Source: Mogibacterium sp.
GTDB taxonomy: Bacteria > Bacillota > Clostridia > Peptostreptococcales > Anaerovoracaceae
DNA: 64,000 bases
Reading direction: 5' to 3'
Assembly (NCBI GenBank): GCA_017431685.1
Contig: JAFRKO010000042.1
Location: 46,242-110,241, forward strand
Below the pieces are notes generated by a model. That model made no database searches. It was not told where the DNA came from and saw only the letters and a list, made by a program, of their open reading frames with translations. Of this stretch, positions 49,960-59,429 are shown in pieces. Position numbers and translations under genes: made by a program. Each line of letters opens with the position of its first letter. Position 1 is the first letter of the stretch.

Positions 49960-51300
49960 GTGGATTTTAAGGACGAAGTAAAAGACATAATTGAAAACAG
50001 GCCGACGCCTGAAGAGAACAAAGAATACTGGGCTCACGCCAAGGCAAAGAAAAAGCACGCTATGCCTGAAAAGAGGAGAGCTTTCCCGCGCAAGCCGGGA
50101 TATATAATAGCCCTAATCATACTTGCTGTTGTGACTGCGGCATTTCTTGCAGTGATGATAATGGCAGATATGCTCCCGGCAGACCTTACGGTCATACTGG
50201 CATGCGGCGTAGTCGCGCTGCTTCTGCTCACATGCTTCATGTTTTCAAGCAGGTATAGGTGGAAGCGCATAACGGGCATTCTGATAGCCATTGTACTGCT
50301 ACTGCTTCTGACCTCGGTAACAGGAGTTATGCACAGCACATACGCGATGCTCAATAAGATCAGTTCCGGATCAGTAGGCGCGACCGGACCGGTCGCCAAA
50401 TCCGTCAATGTAGAGGAAGAGCCTTTCAATATCTATATTACAGGTATCGACCAGTGGGCAAGTGAAAAGGGTCTTGATCTCGAACGAAGCGATGTTAATA
50501 TGATAGTCACCGTCAATCCTGTGACAAAAAAGGTTCTGCTTACATCGATACCGAGGGATTCCTATGTGCTGCTGCACACAGCTCAGCAGATGGACAAGCT
50601 TACACATACGGGAATCTACGGAGTCGATGAGACTCTCAACACTGTACAGGACTGGTTCGGTCTGGATTTGAACTACTATGTCAAGATGAATTTCACTGCC
50701 GTCAGTGACATAATAAACGCTATGGGCGGCATCAAAGTCTATTCGCCTGTAGCTTTCGAGAGCAGTCTTAAAGGCTATAAATATGAAAAAGGATGGAACA
50801 AGCTGAGCGGCAGACAGGCCCTTTACTTTGCGCGTGAAAGACACGCGTTTGAGGGTCAGGACTCCATAAGAGTAGAGAACCAGCAGAGGGTCGTCGAAGC
50901 GGTAATAAAGAAGATGACCTCATCGACCACGCTTCTTACAAAATACGGAGATATTATGTCAGCAGCGGGAGACAATCTGTCTACCAATATGTCGACAGCC
51001 GACATGACAGAGCTTGTCAGGATGCAGATCACCGATCTGGCAGAATGGGACATCGAAACACAGAAGATAGAGGGCGAATACGGTGAGGATTATGTTGCGT
51101 CACTTACACAGGCGCAGAAATTCTCCGTATACGTAACTGATCCGGCTTCGGTCAGTAAGTGCGTGGATGGCATAAAAGCTGTACAGAACCCGACTGCAAG
51201 TGAGCTGGAGGAAGCTGCAAAAAGCAACAGCAAAAGCTTTGTGATAAACGCCTTGAACGTGATCGTTGAGAAGATCAAGGCACCCAAAGGAGACGAGTGA
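49960..51300 (+). CDS. LytR-CpsA-Psr (LCP) family glycopolymer attachment enzyme
   Basis: A 446-aa LCP protein, starting at GTG 49960 right after the stop of the TagO gene. Three N-terminal membrane segments (~45-135) precede the LCP domain: FNIYITGIDQWASEKGLDLE, RSDVNMIVTVNPVTKKVLL, TSIPRDSYVLL, MGGIKVYSP and LSGRQALYFARER. LCP enzymes move wall teichoic acid or capsule from undecaprenyl pyrophosphate to peptidoglycan outside the membrane. Three membrane helices are more than the single helix of many LCP proteins. Next to the D-alanylation genes, it points to polymer attachment. Confidence 0.92.
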   Translation: MDFKDEVKDIIENRPTPEENKEYWAHAKAKKKHAMPEKRRAFPRKPGYIIALIILAVVTAAFLAVMIMADMLPADLTVILACGVVALLLLTCFMFSSRYRWKRITGILIAIVLLLLLTSVTGVMHSTYAMLNKISSGSVGATGPVAKSVNVEEEPFNIYITGIDQWASEKGLDLERSDVNMIVTVNPVTKKVLLTSIPRDSYVLLHTAQQMDKLTHTGIYGVDETLNTVQDWFGLDLNYYVKMNFTAVSDIINAMGGIKVYSPVAFESSLKGYKYEKGWNKLSGRQALYFARERHAFEGQDSIRVENQQRVVEAVIKKMTSSTTLLTKYGDIMSAAGDNLSTNMSTADMTELVRMQITDLAEWDIETQKIEGEYGEDYVASLTQAQKFSVYVTDPASVSKCVDGIKAVQNPTASELEEAAKSNSKSFVINALNVIVEKIKAPKGDE

Positions 51301-52403
51301 AAAAAATATTCAGTAATAATCTTATCAGAGCTGCAGTATTCCTGCTTATAGCTGCGATAATGGTTGCGGGCTGCAGTCATCTTTTCAGGTTCGTGGATGC
51401 GGAAAGGACAAATACTGTCTTCGAGGAGTTTTACGAGCTTGAGGATGACTCGGCCGATTGTATTTTTTTTGGATCGAGTGTAACCCAGAGAGGCTATATA
51501 ACACCGGTAGCGTACCACGAATACGGTATACCGGCTTATTTGCTTGCCAGCGGAACCCAGCCTTTCTGGATGATAAAATATTTCATGAAAGAGACTCTGA
51601 AAACCCAGAAGCCGAAGCTGTTTGTTGTTGAGCTGAAGGGTATCTGCAAAAGTGTCGACTGGACGGGCGATGTGCATATACGCAGGATGCTCGATAATAT
51701 GAAGCCGTCCCTTAACAAGCTGCAGATCATCAGAGCTATAAGACAATACTTTCCGGAAGACATAAACGGTATCGATTCTACCGGTCTGTCATATCTGTTC
51801 CCGATCATCAAATATCATTCGCAGTGGAGTCCCAACAAGAGGCTTAAGGAGTTTGAGGCCGTGGACTATTACAACGGATATTCCCCGGTTCTCAGAAAGT
51901 CGTTCAATGTAAAAAGCTTCAGACAGTTTGATTATGATGATCACACTCTTCAGATAGACGGGCAGACTGAGGAGGCGCTGAACGACCTCCTGGATTACTG
52001 TGATACTCTTGAAGATACAAAGGTCCTGTTTGTTATGCCTCCTTATCAGGCAAGCGCGGACGGCATGGGCAAGATGAACTATGCCAAAAATATAATCGAA
52101 AAACGGGGATACGAGTGTCTTAACCTGCTTGACGATGAAAAGAGGGCAGAGATCGGACTCGATGACAGGACATGCTTCCACGATAAATCACATATGAATT
52201 ATTACGGCGCGCTGATCTACACGAGATACTTCTTCAATTATCTGAAAGAGAATTACGGACTTGAAGACAGGCGCGGCCAGGAGGTCTGCGAAAAATGGGA
52301 GAGTGAGTATGAAAGGCTCATGCAGGATCTTGAGACAAGATATCTCGTCCGCTACACAGACATGATGACTGAGATCAACCAGATCAGATCGGAGGACAGA
52401 TAA
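51297..52403 (+). CDS. dltD: DltD-like SGNH-family protein
   Basis: A 368-aa membrane-anchored protein. One N-terminal membrane segment (LIRAAVFLLIAAIMVAG) precedes an SGNH-type fold: CIFFGSSVTQRG (nucleophile Ser region), VVELKGICKS and the C-terminal DKSHMNYYGA (DxxH catalytic pair). It is followed by an MBOAT protein, DltA- and DltC-like genes, so it is the DltD equivalent, needed for transfer of D-alanine to teichoic acid outside the cell. Sequence similarity to classic DltD is loose, so it may be a family relative. It overlaps the LCP stop (GTGA) with AAAGGAG upstream. Confidence 0.82.
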   Translation: MKKIFSNNLIRAAVFLLIAAIMVAGCSHLFRFVDAERTNTVFEEFYELEDDSADCIFFGSSVTQRGYITPVAYHEYGIPAYLLASGTQPFWMIKYFMKETLKTQKPKLFVVELKGICKSVDWTGDVHIRRMLDNMKPSLNKLQIIRAIRQYFPEDINGIDSTGLSYLFPIIKYHSQWSPNKRLKEFEAVDYYNGYSPVLRKSFNVKSFRQFDYDDHTLQIDGQTEEALNDLLDYCDTLEDTKVLFVMPPYQASADGMGKMNYAKNIIEKRGYECLNLLDDEKRAEIGLDDRTCFHDKSHMNYYGALIYTRYFFNYLKENYGLEDRRGQEVCEKWESEYERLMQDLETRYLVRYTDMMTEINQIRSEDR

Positions 52404-54046
52404 TGGCGTTCACAGCATTTGCTTTTCTGATCTTTGTCGGCCTGGTAGTTATTGCTTACTACATCACTCCGGCAAAATACAGGTGGATCGTTCTTCTTGC
52501 GGCGAGTTATGGCTACTATCTTCAGGCAAGCGCGAAATCCTTTGTATTCATTCTGCTTACAACAGCGGTCACTTTCTACGGCGCGCTGTATATAGATAAA
52601 GAAAACAAAGCGCAGAAGGCCTATCTTGCAGAGAACAGAGACACTCTTTCACGCGACGAAAAGAAAGCATATAAGGAAGAGGTCACAAAGCGGAAGAAGC
52701 GCATACTGATACTTGTGCTGGTGATCGATTTCGGCATACTTATTTTGCTGAAATACTTCAGGTATTACCTCGATGTACTGGGGATAGGCCTCTTCAAGGG
52801 AGACATCCTCATACCTCTCGGAATATCGTTCTATACATTCCAGTCGACCGGATATCTGATAGACGTATACAGAAGCAAGTATGAAGCAGACAGGCATCTG
52901 GCTAAATTCGCTCTGTTTGTTTCGTTCTTCCCGCAGATAGTGCAGGGACCGATAGCGCGGCATGACCAGCTTGCTGCACAGCTATATGAAGGCCATAAGT
53001 TCAGGTATGAAAACATCGCTCATGGAGCACAGCTGATACTCTGGGGCTTTTTCAAGAAGCTGGTCATAGCTGACAGGATAAGCATGCTGGTAGGCGAGGT
53101 GTTCGTCGACTGGGATCAGTACACCGGATGGCCGGTCGTGCTGGGAATGCTATGCTATTCGATCCAGCTTTACATGGACTTCAGCGGCGGTATTGATATA
53201 GCCCGAGGAGTCGCACAGCTTATGGGTATTGATATGGCCCGCAACTTCAGGAGACCGTATCTTGCAGATAACCTCACCGAGTTCTGGCACAGATGGCATA
53301 TTTCCTTAAGCTTCTGGACGCGTGACTATATTTTCTTCAGTGTTGCTATGTCGAAGCCGATAGGCAACCTGGGACGCAAATGCCGGAAGATATTCGGAGA
53401 CAGGATAGGCAAGATGATACCTGTGTTTATAGGCAATTATCTGGTATTCCTGTGTATCGGAATGTGGCAGGGCGGCGAACTGCATAATGTGTGTTACGGA
53501 CTGTATAACGCAACCGTTATATGCCTCAGCAACATACTTGAGCCTTACTTTGTAAAATGGCATAAGGCTCTCCACATAAACAGGGAAGGCCGCGCTTGGC
53601 ATGCCTTTGCAGTTGTAAGAACGTACTTTATCGTCTCGTTCGGCAGACTGTTTTCAAACGGAGAGTCGATGCGTGCCAGCCTGCATATGATGAAATCGCT
53701 GTTCATCCCGTATACGGGCGGATTCATGACTGCATACAAGGGGTTTGAATTATCCAAATATGCATACATAGTGCTGGCTGTATCCATCGCGGTAGTAGTG
53801 ATTGTGAGCCTTAAGCAGGAGAAAATATACAATGCAAAAATGTCTCAGAAAGGCTCAGGCGGCATAATTGAAATGGCGGGCGACGATGAAGGCTCCGGTA
53901 CGGACGCGGAGATGAGAGAATATATAGACGGAAAGCCAATGCTCATAAGATGGGGGCTTTATCTGGCGCTGTTCCTGGCTGTGCTGATCCTGGGCGTTTA
54001 CGGGCCGGGATATGATGCATCGGTCTTCATATACAGAGAGTTTTAA
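52403..54046 (+). CDS. dltB: MBOAT-family O-acyltransferase (DltB-like)
   Basis: A 547-aa MBOAT protein with ~11 membrane helices. Motifs: GISFYTFQSTGYLIDVYR, FFPQIVQGPIARHDQL, YMDFSGGIDIARGVAQLMGI, and the signature RPYLADNLTEFWHRWHISLS with the invariant His. It channels the activated acyl group from the carrier protein across the membrane. With neighbouring DltD-, DltA- and DltC-like genes it should function as DltB. Length exceeds the ~400 aa of classic DltB through a loop and an acidic C-terminal region near residue 485. Confidence 0.88.
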   Translation: MAFTAFAFLIFVGLVVIAYYITPAKYRWIVLLAASYGYYLQASAKSFVFILLTTAVTFYGALYIDKENKAQKAYLAENRDTLSRDEKKAYKEEVTKRKKRILILVLVIDFGILILLKYFRYYLDVLGIGLFKGDILIPLGISFYTFQSTGYLIDVYRSKYEADRHLAKFALFVSFFPQIVQGPIARHDQLAAQLYEGHKFRYENIAHGAQLILWGFFKKLVIADRISMLVGEVFVDWDQYTGWPVVLGMLCYSIQLYMDFSGGIDIARGVAQLMGIDMARNFRRPYLADNLTEFWHRWHISLSFWTRDYIFFSVAMSKPIGNLGRKCRKIFGDRIGKMIPVFIGNYLVFLCIGMWQGGELHNVCYGLYNATVICLSNILEPYFVKWHKALHINREGRAWHAFAVVRTYFIVSFGRLFSNGESMRASLHMMKSLFIPYTGGFMTAYKGFELSKYAYIVLAVSIAVVVIVSLKQEKIYNAKMSQKGSGGIIEMAGDDEGSGTDAEMREYIDGKPMLIRWGLYLALFLAVLILGVYGPGYDASVFIYREF

Positions 54047-54064
54047 AGGAGAAGGGACCACGAT

Positions 54065-55573
54065 ATGACAAGGAATGTACTTGAATACCTCGAGAGAAGC
54101 GCGGACAGGTTTCCTGAAAAGACCGCTCTTGAGGACGATCACGAAAAAGTCACATACGCGGAGTATATTAAACAGGCTAAGGCTATTGGTTCATATCTGC
54201 TCAGAAATGGCCTTGAGGGATACAGCAATAAGCCGGTTGCGGTAATAATTGACCGCAGTATCCGTCCGGTCATAACCTTTATGGGTGTACTGTACAGCGG
54301 GAATTTCTATGTGCCTATTGATTACAGTCTGCCTGCTGAAAGGATAAGGCTTATATACGATACCCTTCAGCCGGTTGCGGTTATAGATGGCCGCAGCGGC
54401 AGCAATAAGCCGGTGGAAGGCGCTATACTGTTTGAAGACGCCGTCAGCGAAGCCATAGACGAAGACCTGCTGAAAAAGGTGAGATCCGAAGCTATCGATA
54501 CGGATCCTATTTACGGAATGTTCACTTCCGGTTCGACCGGAGTTCCGAAAGGTGTAGTTATATGCCACCGCGGCGTCATCGATCTGGTCGAGGCCTTTGC
54601 GGATACTTTCGGTTTCGATTCAGAGATGAAGCATGCCAACCAGGCGCCGTTCGATTTCGACGTCTCGGTCAAAGACATCTACAACGCGATGAGAAACGGC
54701 GCGTCTGTAGTCGTGGTGCCGAGAAAGCTGTTCTCGATGCCGAAGCAGCTTCTGGAATTCCTCACCGAACATAAGGCAGACACTCTCATCTGGGCCGTAT
54801 CTGCACTCAGGATAGTATCAGATTTCAAAGCTCTCAGCAGCGATATTGAAAAACCTGATTTCAGATATATAATGTTCTCTGGAGAGGTGATGCCGATAAA
54901 GGCACTGAACTACTGGATGGAGCATGTGCCTGAGCCTGTGTATGTCAATCTCTACGGGCCGACCGAGATCACCTGCAACTGCACTTACTGGATAATAAAG
55001 GGAAGGCAGGATGAACTGAAAGCCCTTCCTATAGGCAAAGCCTTCGTGAACTCGAAAGTAGTGCTTCTGGATGAAAAAAGAGAGAATCGTGTTACAAAAC
55101 AGGGAGAGATCGGAGAGATCTGCGTCGGCGGCTCCGGCCTTGCGCTTGGCTACTGGAACAATCCGGAGAAGACAAAAGAATCTTTCTTCCAGGATCCTGC
55201 AGTCACTGAGCATCCGAGCCTGCTGTACGGGACAGGCGATATGGCTTACTACAACGAGGAAGGAGATCTGGTCTTCGCCGCTAGAAGGGACTTCCAGATA
55301 AAACACATGGGGCACAGGATAGAACTCGGTGAGATAGAAGTGGCGCTGAACGCTATTCCGTTCATAGATACCTCATGCTGCCTCTACGATGAGAAGCGGA
55401 GCAAGATCGTCTGCTTCTATCAGTCTCAGAGCGACGATGTAAAGGCGATCGCACGTTTTCTGGCAGACAAACTGCCGAAATATATGTGGCCTAATATATA
55501 TAAGAGATATGACAGGCTGCCGATGAATAAAAACAGCAAGATCGACAGGGTCAGGCTTAAAGAAGAAATGTAG
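54065..55573 (+). CDS. dltA: D-alanine--carrier protein ligase (DltA-like adenylation enzyme)
   Basis: A 502-aa ANL-superfamily enzyme. Core motifs: YGMFTSGSTGVPKGVVICHR (A3), FDFDVSVKDIYNAMRNG, VNLYGPTEITCNCTYW (A5), YGTGDMAYYNEEGDLVFAAR (A7), and KHMGHRIELGEIE with a late MNKNSKIDR lysine (A10). It activates D-alanine as adenylate and loads it onto the carrier protein at 55621. Placement before dltC and after the dltD/dltB-like pair fits a dlt operon. The same ANL fold activates other amino acids, so D-Ala specificity is inferred from context. Confidence 0.9.
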   Translation: MTRNVLEYLERSADRFPEKTALEDDHEKVTYAEYIKQAKAIGSYLLRNGLEGYSNKPVAVIIDRSIRPVITFMGVLYSGNFYVPIDYSLPAERIRLIYDTLQPVAVIDGRSGSNKPVEGAILFEDAVSEAIDEDLLKKVRSEAIDTDPIYGMFTSGSTGVPKGVVICHRGVIDLVEAFADTFGFDSEMKHANQAPFDFDVSVKDIYNAMRNGASVVVVPRKLFSMPKQLLEFLTEHKADTLIWAVSALRIVSDFKALSSDIEKPDFRYIMFSGEVMPIKALNYWMEHVPEPVYVNLYGPTEITCNCTYWIIKGRQDELKALPIGKAFVNSKVVLLDEKRENRVTKQGEIGEICVGGSGLALGYWNNPEKTKESFFQDPAVTEHPSLLYGTGDMAYYNEEGDLVFAARRDFQIKHMGHRIELGEIEVALNAIPFIDTSCCLYDEKRSKIVCFYQSQSDDVKAIARFLADKLPKYMWPNIYKRYDRLPMNKNSKIDRVRLKEEM

Positions 55574-55620
55574 AAGCTCAGCCCTGTATGCAGTAATATA
55601 TAGATCACAGGAGGAACCAA

Positions 55621-55848
55621 ATGGAAGAACTGCTTAGAATTATGAGTGAAGTCAGACCTGACATCGACTTTGAAACAGAGACCAGGCTGATCGACGATGA
55701 GATGCTCGATTCGCTCGACATAGTTGCGATCGTAACTGACGTGAACGACGAATTTGATATAGAGATCAATGTTAACGATCTTCTGCCGGAGAATTTTAAC
55801 TCTGCAGAGGCTCTTTACGAGCTTATCCGCAGACTGCAGTATGAATAA
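55621..55848 (+). CDS. dltC: D-alanyl carrier protein (DltC-like)
   Basis: A 75-aa acyl carrier protein. The phosphopantetheine serine lies in EMLDSLDIVAIV (the DSL motif). Length and acidic helix pattern are typical of DltC. GGAGG lies upstream. It carries the amino acid from the DltA-like ligase to the MBOAT protein. It follows dltA by 47 bp and precedes a MoxR-type ATPase by 12 bp. Confidence 0.9.
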   Translation: MEELLRIMSEVRPDIDFETETRLIDDEMLDSLDIVAIVTDVNDEFDIEINVNDLLPENFNSAEALYELIRRLQYE

Positions 55849-55860
55849 GGAGGCGCAAAA

Positions 55861-56820
55861 GTGCAGGAAGAAACCGTAAAAGCTGTATTTCATGCTACAC
55901 AATCTATACAGGCCGAAGTAGGCAAAGTGATCATCGGCAAGGACGATGTTATCAGCAAGGTGCTGATGAGCATACTTGCCGGCGGACATGTGCTCCTCGA
56001 TGACGTGCCGGGAGTCGGAAAGACTTCTCTTGCTGTTGCGCTGGGCAAGTCGCTCGGACTCGCATACAACAGAATACAGTGCACTCCTGACGTTCTTCCG
56101 TCAGACATAGTAGGATTCTCGGTATTCAACAAGGAAAAGGATGCTTTTACTTATATGCCGGGCATCATCAACAACACCAATCTGCTTCTTGCAGATGAGA
56201 TCAACCGTACATCCAGCCGTACCCAGGCAGCTCTGCTTGAGGCAATGGAGGAGCATCAGGTAACTGTAGACGGTATCACCCACGCGCTGCCTGATCCTTT
56301 CATCGTTATTGCTACCGAGAACCAGGTAGGAGCTGCGGGAACTCAGATGCTGCCGCATGCACAGATGGACAGATTCCTCGTCAGACTTACGATCGGATAT
56401 CCTGACAAGGAAAGCGAGATCCGTATCATCAACGGCAGACAGACGGCGGACCCTTATGCAGGCATAAGAAAGATAGTAGACCTTGCGTCCGTAAAGGCTA
56501 TGCAGAAGGCGACTCTTCTTGTGACAATCAAGGATCCTCTGGTCGGATACATCACAGACCTTGCTGAGGCTTCACGTTCAAGCCAGAGTACTGAGCTTGG
56601 CATAAGCCCGAGAGGATCTATAGCCGTGAGCCATATGGCAAAGGCTTCAGCTCTCATGCATGGCAGAGATTATGTAAACGAAGAGGACATACGCGACGTA
56701 TTCTGCGACGTATGCTCTCACCGTATCATACTTACTCAGAAGGCGCGCGCAGCCGGGACTAAGAACAGAGACGTGCTTGAGCAGATACTCGACGGCGTCA
56801 AGCCGCCTTACAACGTATAG
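55861..56820 (+). CDS. MoxR-family AAA+ ATPase
   Basis: A 319-aa MoxR ATPase starting at GTG 55861 with AAGGAGG 8 nt upstream. Motifs: GHVLLDDVPGVGKTSLAVAL (Walker A), LLLADEINRTSSRTQAALLE (Walker B), EEHQVTVDGITHALPDPFIV (sensor region) and MLPHAQMDRFLVRL. These are chaperone-like ATPases that usually work with the DUF58 protein encoded next. The pair is common in Bacillota near envelope genes, though the client protein is not known. Confidence 0.92.
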   Translation: MQEETVKAVFHATQSIQAEVGKVIIGKDDVISKVLMSILAGGHVLLDDVPGVGKTSLAVALGKSLGLAYNRIQCTPDVLPSDIVGFSVFNKEKDAFTYMPGIINNTNLLLADEINRTSSRTQAALLEAMEEHQVTVDGITHALPDPFIVIATENQVGAAGTQMLPHAQMDRFLVRLTIGYPDKESEIRIINGRQTADPYAGIRKIVDLASVKAMQKATLLVTIKDPLVGYITDLAEASRSSQSTELGISPRGSIAVSHMAKASALMHGRDYVNEEDIRDVFCDVCSHRIILTQKARAAGTKNRDVLEQILDGVKPPYNV

Positions 56821-56835
56821 CAACAGGAGAAGCCG

Positions 56836-57978
56836 ATGCGCAGAAACGTTATCGTCTGGGTATTTCTTATCATATCCGCGCTTATCCTGTATCTGTTCTC
56901 GAACGGCAGCGTGACAATGGCTCTTCTTGCAGCACTCATCGCGGCGCTGCCGGTTTCGTATGCTCTTCTCAGACTGACTGCCGGAAAGCTTGATGTATCC
57001 CTAAGGGAAGGAAGCGTTTCAGCAGATGAACGACGGACGTTTATTCTGAGGCTTGTTAACAAAGGAATACTGCCTATCGCATCTGTTGAGGCTGAGGCTG
57101 TATGCGTAAACCTGCGTACAGGGGAGACGGAATCATTTATTATATACAGGAGTCTCGGGCCGCGCAAAACAAAGGAAATAGTTCTCGAGGTGGTCCCGGG
57201 TCATGCCGGACGCTACGATCTTACCGTCGGTACTGCAGTGATAAGCGATCCTCTCGGACTGTGGTCCCGTAAGGTCAGTTTTGACGGGCATATGGGTCTG
57301 ACCGTGATGCCGTCGCTGTTCGACATGAATATGATAAGAGCGGGTATTTCAGCCATGCCTGAAAGTGACATGGAATCGGTCAGGACAAGAGGCGCGGTAT
57401 CCGGTGACATGATAGAGATACGTGAATATGTGCCGGGAGATCCTGTAAGAAACATACACTGGAAGCTTTCGGAAAAGACAGGCAAGGCGCTTGTAAGAGT
57501 GCTTGGAAATCCTGTATCCGATCAGTACCTCATAATACTGGATAACCCTGCGGACATCTCGCACGATCCGGCAGCGCTGGATGCAGTCGTTTCAGTCTAT
57601 GCATCCCTTATACACACACTAAGGTCAAATGAGATAACGTGTTATGCCGGATGGACAGACCCGTACACGCGTAAGGCGGTCATACGCAGGATCGCCGATG
57701 ACAGCGAGGCTGCGGCCGCGGCTGACGAGTATCTTTCTGTCCCGGCAGTCATGCCGAGTGCTTTCGAAAGGATCGACAGAGACGTAGCTGCTGACAGATA
57801 CGCGCATGTCATAATAGTCAGCTCCCGCATACCTGCAAATATCGATGTCATAGCCAACGGCTGCGGAGTGACCATACTGAAATACGGAGAGCGGGGAAGC
57901 TTTACTGAAGGAAGCATGACAGTCGTGGGCTTTGAAGCTGCGACTTATATAAGCGATACAGCCGGAATAGAGATCTAA
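56836..57978 (+). CDS. DUF58-family protein
   Basis: A 380-aa protein with two N-terminal membrane helices (~4-45) and a DUF58 domain. The signature is DMIEIREYVPGDPVRNIHWK followed by LSEKTGKALVRVLG. The domain has a VWA-like fold in related proteins. It lies between a MoxR ATPase and a TgpA-like membrane protein, the classic MoxR-DUF58-TgpA arrangement. Function at the membrane is unknown, possibly assembly of a wall or secreted complex. Confidence 0.88.
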   Translation: MRRNVIVWVFLIISALILYLFSNGSVTMALLAALIAALPVSYALLRLTAGKLDVSLREGSVSADERRTFILRLVNKGILPIASVEAEAVCVNLRTGETESFIIYRSLGPRKTKEIVLEVVPGHAGRYDLTVGTAVISDPLGLWSRKVSFDGHMGLTVMPSLFDMNMIRAGISAMPESDMESVRTRGAVSGDMIEIREYVPGDPVRNIHWKLSEKTGKALVRVLGNPVSDQYLIILDNPADISHDPAALDAVVSVYASLIHTLRSNEITCYAGWTDPYTRKAVIRRIADDSEAAAAADEYLSVPAVMPSAFERIDRDVAADRYAHVIIVSSRIPANIDVIANGCGVTILKYGERGSFTEGSMTVVGFEAATYISDTAGIEI

Positions 57979-57996
57979 AACCGGCATATAAATCTG

Positions 57997-59415
57997 ATGA
58001 AGGTAGATTTAAAGAAGATCAATTTCAAGGAAATATTCAGAAGCGGCAGGGGGAAGCACGCACGGAAAGAAAACACCGGCAATTCCGAATTCATGGCAGA
58101 CGGTTTCGCCGAAGCGGATGGGTTTGGCGCAATGGTGCACTCGTCCACACCTATCCTCAGGCTGAAGGACGGAGGGAAGCAGTCGGTCTGGAAACAGGAC
58201 CTGCTCCTCAACTGTTCGTGTGCCGCGCTGATGACAACGGCATTTGCGCTCTTTTGCATGAGCATCGATACTCCTTTGCTCATACTGTTTGCTCTGCCGT
58301 GTTTTGTTATGTACATGGCTGTTGCGACCTTAGGTTCGATCAAGCCGGGTCCTGTAAGGTGGATCGCTGCAGCGGTTATATTTGTGATCCTTGCTGCAGT
58401 GGCGGCAGTCTGGCACAGTACTGTGCTCGGCGGTGTCAGTATGCTGATCAATCAGTTCTATGATGTTGCCGAGGAAGCTCAGGCCTATATTTATGACAGA
58501 CTTCCGGGAGGCGAGGAGGAGTCTGAAATTGCCGGCTATATAGGAATGGCATGGATATCATGCCTCATAGGTCTGCTGACCGCGCTTCCGCCTGCGGAAG
58601 TGAGGCGCAGACTGAGCGGTCTGATCGTAATATTGATAATGCTTGCGTTTGCTTACTATGGACTGCTGCCTTCGGCAATATGCATAGCAGTCCTGATAGC
58701 AGTTCTTATAGCGGTTGCTTCGAGGGGAAGCATACTGTCGCTCATCCCAGTAGTGCTCGTGGCACTTCTCCTTTTCGGAGGAGTGGTTCTGGCTGACCCC
58801 GGCGAGAATTACGGGATATCCCGCATGGATGAGAATTTCAGAGACAGGTTCGCACTGAGATCGACCCTGATCCAGACGGATGATCCATTTTTCGATGAAG
58901 AGGAAGAGACAGACCTCGAAGAGGAAGAAGAGGAAGAACCGGATGACGAGGAGTCTGAAGATGAAGCATACGATGGGGAGTACGGGACATATGCTGCGTA
59001 CGGTACTATAGTACTCGTTATTGCGGCACTTGGTGCGGCTGCTTATATGATAAACAGACGGGTCAAAAGGAGAATAGCTGAAAACCGGAAGGGCATAGAC
59101 AGCAAAGACAACCGCGAAGCGGTAGTAGCGATGTTCCCTTACGCGATAAGATGGCTGAAAGGATATGGAATAGAACAGAGATCAGCAGCGGTAATATCTA
59201 TGGTTCCTGAACTTAGTGAAATGTTTTCTGACAGCTATGCAGCGCGGTTCGGAGAAATGTACAAAATATGGAGCGAGGCTGTATACAGTGATCATGCCGT
59301 ATCTGACAGGGACAGACAGCTCATGGACGGTTTCATGAATGACACAATAGACGCTGTAAAAGGAAAGTGTAAATTCAAAGACGTAGTAAAACTGAGATTC
59401 AAATACGCATTGTGA
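57997..59415 (+). CDS. TgpA-like polytopic protein lacking a transglutaminase core
   Basis: A 472-aa membrane protein in the slot usually filled by a TgpA-type transglutaminase. About 7-8 helices (~70-260) are followed by an external segment of ~60 residues that is nearly all Glu/Asp (TDLEEEEEEEPDDEESEDEA), a further helix (~330-350) and a DUF4129-like cytoplasmic tail (AAVISMVPELSEMFSDSYAA). The Cys-His-Asp transglutaminase core normally placed before the last helix is not present. ATG 57997 has a weak ribosome site. It may keep a scaffold role in the MoxR/DUF58 complex. Confidence 0.7.
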   Translation: MKVDLKKINFKEIFRSGRGKHARKENTGNSEFMADGFAEADGFGAMVHSSTPILRLKDGGKQSVWKQDLLLNCSCAALMTTAFALFCMSIDTPLLILFALPCFVMYMAVATLGSIKPGPVRWIAAAVIFVILAAVAAVWHSTVLGGVSMLINQFYDVAEEAQAYIYDRLPGGEEESEIAGYIGMAWISCLIGLLTALPPAEVRRRLSGLIVILIMLAFAYYGLLPSAICIAVLIAVLIAVASRGSILSLIPVVLVALLLFGGVVLADPGENYGISRMDENFRDRFALRSTLIQTDDPFFDEEEETDLEEEEEEEPDDEESEDEAYDGEYGTYAAYGTIVLVIAALGAAAYMINRRVKRRIAENRKGIDSKDNREAVVAMFPYAIRWLKGYGIEQRSAAVISMVPELSEMFSDSYAARFGEMYKIWSEAVYSDHAVSDRDRQLMDGFMNDTIDAVKGKCKFKDVVKLRFKYAL

Positions 59416-59429
59416 TGAAAGGTGTAAAT

